5,896 nucleotides of DNA from Candidatus Hydromicrobium americanum (GCA_002779205.1 PEXF01000048.1:1-5896); one strand, 5' to 3'; positions 1-5,365 are shown, counted from the first letter of the stretch. Program-made: numbers and translations. The notes: generated by a model from the letters alone, not told the origin.

Positions 1-603
1 AAAAAATTTGGGAATTTCAATTTCGCTGCTCAAGCTTGCAAAAAGCTCTGCTGCTTTTTTGGGAAGTATTGTCGATTCGGCATCTTTTATGCATATACTG
101 GTGCAGCCATAGCTTCTTAGCTTTTTTGCAGTTTTTATATAGAATCCAGTATCCTGCAGATTATCGTATATTATAGTCCCCTGGCACCCTGCGCCATTTT
201 CTATGACTGTAGATATGGTGTATTTTAAATTTTCCAGATCATTTAATGAGTCGTATATCCTGAATATATCAATCCCGTTTTTTACACACTGTTTTATAAA
301 TCTTTTAATAATGCTGTTTGAATAAACTTCCAGTCCCCCGAGGTTTCTTGCTCCTATAAGTACCTGCAGTGGAGTGGATGGAATCTTATTTTTAATATAA
401 GAAGCAACCTCAAGCGGTGTCATACTGAGATTGCTTTCAAGTATTTTTTCAAAGCTTGAACCGCCCAGTATCTCAAGGCTGTCATATTTTATACTGTTAA
501 AATGTTCTAGAATGATATCGAGTGTTTGGGTATCTATATACCTCAGGTCCATATTCTGGAATATATCCCTTATGGTGATGTCGTTTATTTTTATATTTCT
601 CAT
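1..603 (-). CDS. Carboxyltransferase-domain protein, OadA / pyruvate carboxylase subunit B type (3' part beyond window)
   Basis: Translating the minus strand from ATG at 603 gives 201 residues that stay open to the window edge, so only the N-terminal part of the barrel is seen; a C-terminal biotinyl domain, if any, lies outside. Landmarks of the HMGL-like carboxyltransferase barrel are R12-D13 with Q16 (family RDxHQS; D is a metal ligand), E44 and GG47-48, TPLQ 77-80, KNGIDIFRIYDSLND 108-122, and ICIKD 170-174, whose K173 matches the conserved active-site lysine. Family members move a carboxyl group between biotin and pyruvate/oxaloacetate, or act in transcarboxylase 5S. Oddities: the His of RDxHQS is F15, and the family LLRGxNxxGY segment reads LIGARNLGGL (82-91), so the usual Arg and Tyr are Gly and Leu. 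The start overlaps the bioY stop as ATGA and has no Shine-Dalgarno, implying translational coupling. The family is fairly certain; the substrate is not. Confidence 0.82.
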   Translation of the reverse strand, partial: MRNIKINDITIRDIFQNMDLRYIDTQTLDIILEHFNSIKYDSLEILGGSSFEKILESNLSMTPLEVASYIKNKIPSTPLQVLIGARNLGGLEVYSNSIIKRFIKQCVKNGIDIFRIYDSLNDLENLKYTISTVIENGAGCQGTIIYDNLQDTGFYIKTAKKLRSYGCTSICIKDAESTILPKKAAELFASLSSEIEIPKFF

Positions 604-1226
604 TTTTTAATCTTGTTTAAATTTAGAATAGACAGCGCAATAAGAATTTTTAGGAAATCTATTGCTATAAAAGGCTGTGTACCTAATTTCCAGGTTTTGG
701 TAAGTGTATCTGAAATTGATTGAGTACCTGTCAGACTAAAGAGGTAGCCAAATAGATAAATGAATCCAAAAAGATGAATCACTACCACTCCGGCAAGACA
801 GGAAATGAAACCGGCAAATAAGTTTCTTAAAGGATTATTATTAATCCTTTTGCCTGAATTTTCATATAAATATCCGGTAACAAATGCAGCAACCATAAAT
901 CCGGCAATATACCCGACTGTTGGTCCGGCCAGGGCAATAGCTCCATTTTTAAACCCGCTGAAAACCGGAAGTCCCATAAGACCCATAAAAACATATATAG
1001 TCTGGCTGGCAAGAGCCCACCTGCTGCCAAGGAATATCCCGGACAGTAGCACAGTTAAAACCTGCATGGTAATTGGAACCGGTGTAAAAGGAAGATATAC
1101 AAATGAATTTGCCGAGATTGCCATAAGGACTGCAAAGATTAAGGAGAATACCAGACAGGTGGTAATTTTATTGTCATAGGATTTAACTCCTATACCTTTA
1201 TTTTCTATATTCGTTGTATTATTCAT
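600..1226 (-). CDS. bioY: BioY, biotin ECF transporter S component
   Basis: This is an integral membrane protein that binds biotin and imports it with an energy-coupling factor module (EcfA/A'/T); no such module is in the window, so BioY must act alone or share one encoded elsewhere. The 208-residue product has about six hydrophobic segments (roughly 21-40, 52-68, 72-88, 97-120, 135-163, 183-203). It carries BioY hallmarks: PFTPVPITMQ (46-55), GLMGLPVFSG (82-91), GPTVGYIAGF (101-110), HLFG (151-154), and a PFIxxDxxK helix near the C terminus (185-193). Start choice: an ATG at 1238 would add four residues, but the GAGAGG at 1230-1235 lies inside that extension and sits four bases before the ATG at 1226, so 1226 is preferred. 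The stop TGA overlaps the next gene's ATG, making a two-gene operon with a carboxyltransferase that probably needs biotin. Confidence 0.93.
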   Translation of the reverse strand: MNNTTNIENKGIGVKSYDNKITTCLVFSLIFAVLMAISANSFVYLPFTPVPITMQVLTVLLSGIFLGSRWALASQTIYVFMGLMGLPVFSGFKNGAIALAGPTVGYIAGFMVAAFVTGYLYENSGKRINNNPLRNLFAGFISCLAGVVVIHLFGFIYLFGYLFSLTGTQSISDTLTKTWKLGTQPFIAIDFLKILIALSILNLNKIKK

Positions 1227-1248
1227 AAAACCTCTCATTTAGACCTGG

Positions 1249-1254
1249 ATTATA
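1249..1254 (-). promoter_or_regulatory. Possible proximal -10 box for bioY
   Basis: On the minus strand this reads TATAAT, about 22 bases before the favoured bioY ATG, which would give a very short leader that still includes the GAGAGG ribosome binding site. The -35 at the right distance is only TTTTAA, so support is weak. The box lies in a nine-base direct repeat (TATAATCCA) that recurs at 1390-1398, where it could be the distal -10. Confidence 0.3.
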
Positions 1255-1300
1255 AAAAACAGTATCTGTCCTTAAAAAAGTCATATACTTAAGCTTTAAA

Positions 1301-1387
1301 GTCTTTTAGGTAAGACGCTCCAGTATGTATAAAGTTTCACCGCAAAAATTTACCTCCGGGCTAGCCAGAGCCTAAAATAGTGAAACT
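1301..1387 (-). promoter_or_regulatory. Candidate structured 5' leader of bioY (unclassified)
   Basis: Read on the minus strand, the region holds several exact pairings. AGTTTCAC (1387-1380) pairs with GTGAAACT (1340-1333). TTTTAGG (1377-1371) pairs with CCTAAAA (1310-1304). A local hairpin CTCTGG-CTAGC-CCGGAG spans 1371 to 1355, and one of its pairs is a U-G wobble that becomes a C-A mismatch on the other strand, which favours minus-strand RNA. The first two stems interlock, so they form a pseudoknot or are alternatives. TTACCT (1313-1308) can instead pair with AGGTAA (1355-1350), and GTCTT/AAGAC (1316-1301) makes a small hairpin hiding the same bases. This is the behaviour expected of a switch, but I recognise no known riboswitch class and no BirA-type box. 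Chance pairing in AT-rich DNA remains possible. Confidence 0.35.
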
Positions 1388-1388
1388 A

Positions 1389-1416
1389 TTGGATTATACC
1401 CCCGTCTTTTTATAAA
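1389..1416 (+). promoter_or_regulatory. Likely promoter of the acyl-CoA dehydrogenase/etf unit
   Basis: TTGGAT (1389-1394) and TATAAA (1411-1416) are separated by 16 bases, a fair match to a housekeeping sigma promoter. Transcription would start near 1423 and give a leader of about 27 bases that contains the palindrome at 1423-1438 and the GGGGG ribosome binding site at 1441-1445. A further TATAAT at 1424-1429 has no good -35. Confidence 0.45.
1393..1398 (-). promoter_or_regulatory. Possible distal -10 box for bioY
   Basis: On the minus strand this is a perfect TATAAT. Transcription would begin near 1386, almost exactly at the first arm (1387-1380) of the inverted repeats in the bioY leader. 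No good TTGACA-like -35 lies 16-18 bases upstream (ACCATT is the best), so it may be weak or activator-dependent. It overlaps the -35 region proposed for the divergent acyl-CoA dehydrogenase promoter, so the two units could compete for RNA polymerase. Confidence 0.35.
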
Positions 1417-1422
1417 ATGGTT

Positions 1423-1438
1423 TTATAATTAATTATAA
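1423..1438 (+). promoter_or_regulatory. Perfect 16-bp palindrome, candidate operator
   Basis: TTATAATTAATTATAA is fully self-complementary and lies between the predicted transcription start and the ribosome binding site of the acyl-CoA dehydrogenase gene. A dimeric repressor bound here would block the acd-etfB-etfA transcript. It is built only of A and T, so part of the symmetry could be compositional. Confidence 0.4.
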
Positions 1439-1449
1439 TCGGGGGATTT

Positions 1450-2601
1450 ATGAGATACCTTTTAACCGAGGAACAGCAGATGATTGTAGATATCTGCCGA
1501 CAGATAGTAGAAGAAAGAATTATTCCTGTAAGAGCTGAGCTGGATGAGAAGGAGATATTTTCCTGGGAAATAATAAATGAGATTGCAAGAAGTGATCTTT
1601 TCAGGTTGTTTGTTCCGGAAGAATATGAGGGTATGGGTACTGGTATTTTCGAAATCTGTCTGGCCACTGAGGAGCTGAGCAGAGGTGATTTAGGCATTGC
1701 CACATCTTTTGCGGCATCCGGGCTGGGTCTTATACCAATCCTTGTAGCCGGAAACGAGGAGCAGAAGAAAAAATACCTGCCGCAGCTGGCAAGCGGTAAA
1801 AAGCTTGCTGCTTTTGGGTTGACGGAGTCGGAAGCTGGAAGTGATGCCGGTAATATCAAAACTACTGCAAAAAGAGATGGGGACTATTATATTTTAAATG
1901 GAACAAAGCAGTGGATATCCAATGGCGGTGAAGCAGATATTTATACTGTATTTGTTATGACCAATCCCCAAAAGGGAATAAGGGGAGCAAGCGCTATAAT
2001 TGTGGAAAAAGGAACACCTGGATTTGAATTCGGAAAGAAAGAGAATAAACTTGGTATGCGGTCCTCGGTTACCAGGGAGCTTATATTTACCGACTGCAGG
2101 GTGTCAAAAGAGAACATACTGGGCAGTGAGGGAATGGGCTTTATAATTGCCATGAGGACTTTTGACCAGTCCAGGCCGGTAATTGGAGCCCAGGCTGTGG
2201 GAATTGCTCAGGGTGCCCTGGAGGAAGCCTTAAATTATTCCAAAGTAAGAAAACAGTTTGGCGCAGCCATATCTTCCTTTCAGGCAATTCAGCATATGCT
2301 TGCTGATATGGCTACAAATATTGAAGCTGCCAGAGCGCTTGTTTATCATACGGCAAAAGTAATTGACAGTGGAGAAAAGAATATCACCCGCCTTTCTTCA
2401 ATGTCAAAGATATTTGCATCTGATATGGCTATGAAAGTTACTACTGATGCTATTCAGATATTCGGCGGTTATGGTTTTATGAAGGAATATCCCGTAGAGA
2501 AGATGATGAGGGATGCAAAGATAACCCAGATCTATGAAGGAACCAACCAGATACTGAGAAATGTAGTTGCCCTTGATATGATAAAAAGGGGAGTGGTCTA
2601 A
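1450..2601 (+). CDS. Acyl-CoA dehydrogenase (butyryl-CoA dehydrogenase / caffeyl-CoA reductase type)
   Basis: This soluble FAD flavoprotein interconverts acyl-CoA and 2-enoyl-CoA; beside an Etf pair in an anaerobe it more likely works as an enoyl-CoA reductase. The 383-residue length is normal. Visible landmarks are the N-terminal helical domain (1-115), first family signature GLTESEAGSDA (123-133), the beta-domain GTKQWISNGG (151-160), the RKQFG motif (267-271) of the C-terminal domain, the second signature from QIFGGYGF (336-343) through MMRD, and IYEGTNQI (361-368). E363 occupies the catalytic base position of short-chain enzymes. ATG at 1450 follows GGGGG by four bases, and the N terminus fits the family. 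It is followed after 75 bases by etfB and etfA, the same order as carCDE of Acetobacterium. The substrate cannot be read from the sequence: no crotonase, thiolase or CoA-transferase genes are present to decide between butyryl-CoA and another acyl-CoA. Confidence 0.93.
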   Translation: MRYLLTEEQQMIVDICRQIVEERIIPVRAELDEKEIFSWEIINEIARSDLFRLFVPEEYEGMGTGIFEICLATEELSRGDLGIATSFAASGLGLIPILVAGNEEQKKKYLPQLASGKKLAAFGLTESEAGSDAGNIKTTAKRDGDYYILNGTKQWISNGGEADIYTVFVMTNPQKGIRGASAIIVEKGTPGFEFGKKENKLGMRSSVTRELIFTDCRVSKENILGSEGMGFIIAMRTFDQSRPVIGAQAVGIAQGALEEALNYSKVRKQFGAAISSFQAIQHMLADMATNIEAARALVYHTAKVIDSGEKNITRLSSMSKIFASDMAMKVTTDAIQIFGGYGFMKEYPVEKMMRDAKITQIYEGTNQILRNVVALDMIKRGVV

Positions 2602-2623
2602 AAACGATCAGGTGGAATGATAC

Positions 2624-2660
2624 CAGTTCTATAAATATTTTAATTAGCTGAATTTTTTTT
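2624..2660 (+). terminator. Weak terminator- or attenuator-like element between acd and etfB
   Basis: CAGTT (2624-2628) can pair with AGCTG (2646-2650), including one G-U pair, around a 17-base loop. Two bases later comes a run of eight Ts (2653-2660). The stem is too weak for an efficient terminator, but partial termination could lower etf expression relative to the dehydrogenase. The 75-base gap is otherwise empty and shows no convincing promoter. Confidence 0.2.
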
Positions 2661-2674
2661 ATTTATATACAGGC

Positions 2675-2680
2675 AGGTGA
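2675..2680 (+). promoter_or_regulatory. Ribosome binding site that questions the etfB start
   Basis: AGGTGA is a strong Shine-Dalgarno. The in-frame GTG at 2677 lies inside it and has only a poorly spaced AGG (2671-2673) upstream. The motif is spaced correctly (five bases) for an ATT codon at 2686, which is where EtfB homologues normally begin. Confidence 0.6.
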
Positions 2681-3480
2681 TTCAAATTAAAATTGCAGTA
2701 TGCATCAAGCAGGTACCGGGTACAACGGAAATTAAGATTGATCCTGAAACCAATACCCTGATAAGGGAAGGAATAGAGAATATAATAAATCCTTTTGACG
2801 CTTATGCTATTGAAGAAGGAGTAAGAATAAGGGAAAGGTCCAGCAGTGAGGAGGTAGAGGTAATTGCCTTGACTATGGGACCGCCACAGTCTAAAGAGAT
2901 ACTGAAGGAAGCCATATCAGTGGGAGTCGACAGGGCAATTCTTCTTTCGGACAGGGCATTTGCCGGAGCCGATACCTGGGCTACTTCCAACACTCTTGCA
3001 AAGGCTATAAATAAGATAGAGGACTGCAGGTTGATTATACTTGGCAAGCAGACTTTAGATGGAGACACAGGCCAGGTGGGACCTGAACTTGCGCAGAGAT
3101 TAAACATTCCATTTATAGGATATGCCAGCAGCATACTTGAAATTAACAGAAATAAGATGAAGGTCAAGAGGCTTATGGAAGACAGATACGAGACTTTTGA
3201 AATAAATCTGCCTGCTGCAATATCAGTGGTAAAAGATATAAATACTCCCAGGGTTCCCTCACTCCGGGGAAAGATGAAGGCAAAAAGTGTAGAAATACCT
3301 GTATGGGATGCAAATCAGCTTGGAGCAGATGAAGATGAGGTGGGGCTTTCCGGTTCATATACGCAGGTGGTAAAGATATTCACTCCGAAAATAAAGCATG
3401 AGATAAAAATGATTGAGGGCAGCCCCGGGGAGCAGGTTGAGAAGTTATATAAAGAGTTAAAAGAATTAAATGTTATCTAG
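2677..3480 (+). CDS. etfB: EtfB, electron transfer flavoprotein beta subunit
   Basis: This is the small Etf subunit, which passes electrons to the partner acyl-CoA dehydrogenase. In bifurcating complexes it binds the flavin that splits the NADH electron pair; ordinary Etfs carry AMP at that place. Family landmarks, numbered from the GTG, are KIAVCIKQVPGT (5-16), NPFDAYAIEEGVR (38-50), the loop GKQTLDGDTGQVGP (123-136), the EtfB signature region VKRLMEDRYETFEINLP (163-179), and the PRVPSLRGKMKAK segment (191-203). Length is 267 residues from GTG 2677. Homologues begin with M-[KN]-I-x-V-C-[IV]-K, which would place the start at ATT 2686 (264 residues); the conventional codon is listed because no other ATG, GTG or TTG fits. 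An EtfA gene follows after a short gap. I infer, but cannot prove, the bifurcating type. Confidence 0.92.
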   Translation: MIQIKIAVCIKQVPGTTEIKIDPETNTLIREGIENIINPFDAYAIEEGVRIRERSSSEEVEVIALTMGPPQSKEILKEAISVGVDRAILLSDRAFAGADTWATSNTLAKAINKIEDCRLIILGKQTLDGDTGQVGPELAQRLNIPFIGYASSILEINRNKMKVKRLMEDRYETFEINLPAAISVVKDINTPRVPSLRGKMKAKSVEIPVWDANQLGADEDEVGLSGSYTQVVKIFTPKIKHEIKMIEGSPGEQVEKLYKELKELNVI

Positions 3481-3481
3481 C

Positions 3482-3487
3482 AGGAGG
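3482..3487 (+). promoter_or_regulatory. Ribosome binding site of etfA
   Basis: AGGAGG is a consensus Shine-Dalgarno two bases after the etfB stop codon. In-frame TTG (3490), CTG (3493) and ATG (3499) follow at gaps of 2, 5 and 11 bases. The TTG is too close; the ATG is a slightly long but workable spacing and gives the normal ferredoxin-type N terminus. Confidence 0.65.
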
Positions 3488-3498
3488 ACTTGCTGTTT

Positions 3499-4704
3499 AT
3501 GGAAATTAAAGTAAATAAAGAAACTTGTACCGGCTGCAACCTTTGCAAAAAAGTCTGCCTGTATGATGCCATTGAAATAGTTGACGGCAAGGCAGTGATA
3601 AACGAAAATTGTATATTCTGCGGAGCCTGTATTGAAGTCTGTAAGCTTAATTCCATAGAGATTACAGGCTTAAAAGAAGAGCAGAAAGATTTTTCAGATT
3701 ACAGTGGAGTGTGTGTATATCTTGAAGCTAATGGCGACAGGATAGCAGATGTGGGGTTCGAGCTTGTAAGTGAAGGCAGAAAACTTGCAGATCAACTTGA
3801 CGTAAAGCTTTCTGCAGTTGCAGTTGGAAGCAGTATTGAAAAGAGCGCGCTGGAGGCTTTTCAGTACGGGCTTGATAAGCTCTATCTTATAGATAGTCCT
3901 GTTTTTTCCGATAATCTTGATGACATTTTTGCAAAAGCTCTGGTGCAGGTAATAACGAGATACAAGCCGGAGATATTTCTGGCTGGAGCAACCTGGTTTG
4001 GAAGAACTTTAATCCCAAAAGTTGCCGCAATCTTAAAGACGGGACTAACTGCCGACTGTACAGGGCTTGAGATAGATAAGGAAAAGAAGATACTTCTTCA
4101 GACAAGGCCCACTTTTGGAGGAAATATACTGGCAACTATCATTACTAGAAACGCCAGGCCCCAGATGGCAACGGTAAGGCCCCATGTTATGGAAAAGAAA
4201 AAGATTGCACAGGATAAGGGAGATTATAAAGATAGGATTGAATATATAGATATAGATGAGAAGAATTTTAAGAGTAAATATAAGCTGCTTGACACAGAGA
4301 AAGAGCTTAATGAGAATATAAACATTACCGACTATGATGTGATTGTATCTGGCGGCAGGGGACTGGGCGGAAGCGAGAAGTTTTCAATGCTTAAGGAGCT
4401 TGCGGGCTTGCTTAGAGGAGTGGTAGGAGCGTCAAGAGCAGCAGTTGATTCAGGCTGGATATCCTATCCCCATCAGGTAGGGCAGACAGGAAAGACTGTC
4501 AATCCCAAGCTTTATATTGCCTGCGGCATATCAGGGGCAATTCAGCATCTTGCAGGGATGCAGACCTCTGATATTATTATTGCCATAAACAAAGATCCAA
4601 ATGCTCCCATTTTTAAAGTTGCCAATTACGGTATAGTTGGGGATATATTTGAAGTAGTTCCTATGTTGATAAAGAGACTTAAGAATAAGATACTTCTAGT
4701 TTAG
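3499..4704 (+). CDS. etfA: EtfA with N-terminal 2[4Fe-4S] ferredoxin domain
   Basis: This is the large Etf subunit, which binds FAD in its C-terminal domain and pairs with EtfB. From ATG 3499 the protein has 401 residues, longer than a plain EtfA of about 320-340 because of an N-terminal ferredoxin module. Two complete CxxCxxCxxxC motifs are present: C10, C13, C16, C20 and C38, C41, C44, C48. Neither has the Pro that usually follows the fourth Cys (Leu and Lys instead). The EtfA N-terminal domain follows from about residue 70. The FAD domain shows SGGRGLGG (284-291), SRAAVDSGW (312-320), QVGQTGKTV (326-334), and the EtfA signature LYIACGISGAIQHLAGMQ (338-355) with IAIN (361-364). Similar fusions occur in CarE and LctC of acetogens, where the complex couples NADH and ferredoxin. 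It sits 18 bases after etfB, so the two are surely co-transcribed. A TTG at 3490 could add three residues. Confidence 0.95.
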   Translation: MEIKVNKETCTGCNLCKKVCLYDAIEIVDGKAVINENCIFCGACIEVCKLNSIEITGLKEEQKDFSDYSGVCVYLEANGDRIADVGFELVSEGRKLADQLDVKLSAVAVGSSIEKSALEAFQYGLDKLYLIDSPVFSDNLDDIFAKALVQVITRYKPEIFLAGATWFGRTLIPKVAAILKTGLTADCTGLEIDKEKKILLQTRPTFGGNILATIITRNARPQMATVRPHVMEKKKIAQDKGDYKDRIEYIDIDEKNFKSKYKLLDTEKELNENINITDYDVIVSGGRGLGGSEKFSMLKELAGLLRGVVGASRAAVDSGWISYPHQVGQTGKTVNPKLYIACGISGAIQHLAGMQTSDIIIAINKDPNAPIFKVANYGIVGDIFEVVPMLIKRLKNKILLV

Positions 4705-4732
4705 GTAAAATTAAAAATTAATTACATATAGG

Positions 4733-4749
4733 GTAAGTAATCTACTTAC
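4733..4749 (+). terminator. Inverted repeat after etfA, possible weak terminator
   Basis: GTAAGTA-ATC-TACTTAC is a perfect seven-base stem with a three-base loop, 29 bases after the etfA stop. Only TTT and then GAC follow, so the U-tract is poor. It is the best candidate for the end of the acd-etf transcript, but it could instead be a protein-binding site. Confidence 0.3.
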
Positions 4750-4778
4750 TTTGACGATAAAAAATATTAATAGTCAAA
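4750..4778 (+). repeat. Inverted repeat TTTGAC...GTCAAA
   Basis: TTTGAC (4750-4755) and GTCAAA (4773-4778) are exact complements around 17 A/T-rich bases, directly next to the 4733-4749 repeat. As RNA this would be a second loose hairpin, followed by A residues and not by a U-tract. No function can be assigned. Confidence 0.25.
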
Positions 4779-4823
4779 AAATGGTGGAGAATTAGATTAA
4801 TTTTGGGTTTACTAATATTTATC

Positions 4824-4851
4824 TTGAATCCCGTTTAAATTTTGTTATACT
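4824..4851 (+). promoter_or_regulatory. Promoter of the toxin-antitoxin cassette
   Basis: TTGAAT (4824-4829) and TATACT (4846-4851) are separated by 16 bases, and TG at 4843-4844 gives an extended -10 (TGTTATACT). It is the strongest promoter match in the window. Transcription would start near 4858, inside the palindrome at 4848-4863, and about 27 bases before the GTG of the PIN gene. Confidence 0.6.
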
Positions 4852-4863
4852 ACAATTGTAGTA
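4848..4863 (+). promoter_or_regulatory. 16-bp palindromic operator over the -10 box
   Basis: TACTACAATTGTAGTA is perfectly self-complementary and covers the end of the -10 box and the predicted start site. A regulator bound here would exclude RNA polymerase. Toxin-antitoxin operons are usually repressed by their own antitoxin, and the second gene encodes a ribbon-helix-helix/HTH protein that could be the binder; that link is inferred. Confidence 0.55.
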
Positions 4864-4884
4864 ATTTGTATTAATGGAGTCATT

Positions 4885-5364
4885 GTGATTGTTTTTGATG
4901 CATTAACATTAATTCTTTTAGCTAAGGTAGATCTTCTTCAATCAGTTCTTTGCCAGCATGGCGGAGTAATACCGGAACTTGTAAAAGAAGAAATAATTTA
5001 TAAAAATGCTATGGATACTAAACTTATTATTCAACAAATTAAAGAAGGAAATCTTATTGTAGATAAAAATCCAGCTAAGGACAAAATAAAACTTATTTGT
5101 AAAGATTTTCCACTTGGCGGTGGTGAAGCTGCCGCTTTTATTATTGCGAAGGAAAAAAATAGCTTGCTTGCAACAGATGATGGATTGGCTATAAAAGTTT
5201 GCAAGATATTTAATGTAAAATTTGCCACAGCGGTTCATTTTTTAATTGAAGCAAATCTTGATAAATCTTTGGCTATGGCAAGATTGAAGTTGCTAAAAAA
5301 ATATGGACGCTATTCTATGGAGATTATTAAAGATGCAGAAGAAAGAATAAGGGGAGGTAAATAA
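4885..5364 (+). CDS. PIN-domain (DUF3368-like) protein, probable VapC-type toxin
   Basis: PIN proteins are Mg-dependent ribonucleases; those paired with small DNA-binding proteins act mostly as toxins. In this 159-residue protein the acidic residues stand where the fold expects them: D5 in the first strand (MIVFDALTLILLAK), E35/E36 in LVKEEI, E81 in GGGEAAAFIIAKE (the GEAxA motif of DUF3368-like PINs) and D98-D99 in LLATDDGLA. The N terminus starts straight into the first strand, as usual. GTG at 4885 is preceded by GGAG (4876-4879) with a five-base gap; no upstream ATG is in frame. One base separates its stop from the next gene's ATG. Toxin first, antitoxin second is the reverse of ordinary vapBC. 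Codons are T-rich (ATT over ATA for Ile, many CTT), unlike the etf genes, which hints at horizontal arrival. Toxicity is inferred. Confidence 0.8.
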   Translation: MIVFDALTLILLAKVDLLQSVLCQHGGVIPELVKEEIIYKNAMDTKLIIQQIKEGNLIVDKNPAKDKIKLICKDFPLGGGEAAAFIIAKEKNSLLATDDGLAIKVCKIFNVKFATAVHFLIEANLDKSLAMARLKLLKKYGRYSMEIIKDAEERIRGGK

Positions 5365-5365
5365 A

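Noticed and set aside
805..1179. Long open frame on the plus strand opposite bioY
   Set aside because: It is antisense to a clear BioY coding sequence, has no ribosome binding site and shows no recognisable domain.
1239..1449. BirA-type biotin operator (TTGTTAACC-like arms) or a known riboswitch upstream of bioY
   Set aside because: No GTTAAC arms are present, and the leader does not fit the consensus features I know for TPP, SAM, cobalamin, c-di-GMP, THF, fluoride or purine riboswitches.
2610..2634. Five-codon frame ATG-ATA-CCA-GTT-CTA-TAA preceded by AGGTGG, as a leader peptide before etfB
   Set aside because: Only one base separates the AGGTGG from the ATG, too short for initiation, and the peptide shows no codon run that would suggest attenuation.
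4751..4770. TTGACG as a -35 box of a promoter before the PIN gene
   Set aside because: No -10 lies at 16-18 bases; the nearest TATTAA is only eight bases away. The TTGAAT/TATACT pair further on is much better.
4874..4888. Minimal frame ATG-GAG-TCA-TTG-TGA overlapping the GTG start of the PIN gene
   Set aside because: It has no ribosome binding site of its own, and its GGAG is best explained as the Shine-Dalgarno of the GTG at 4885.
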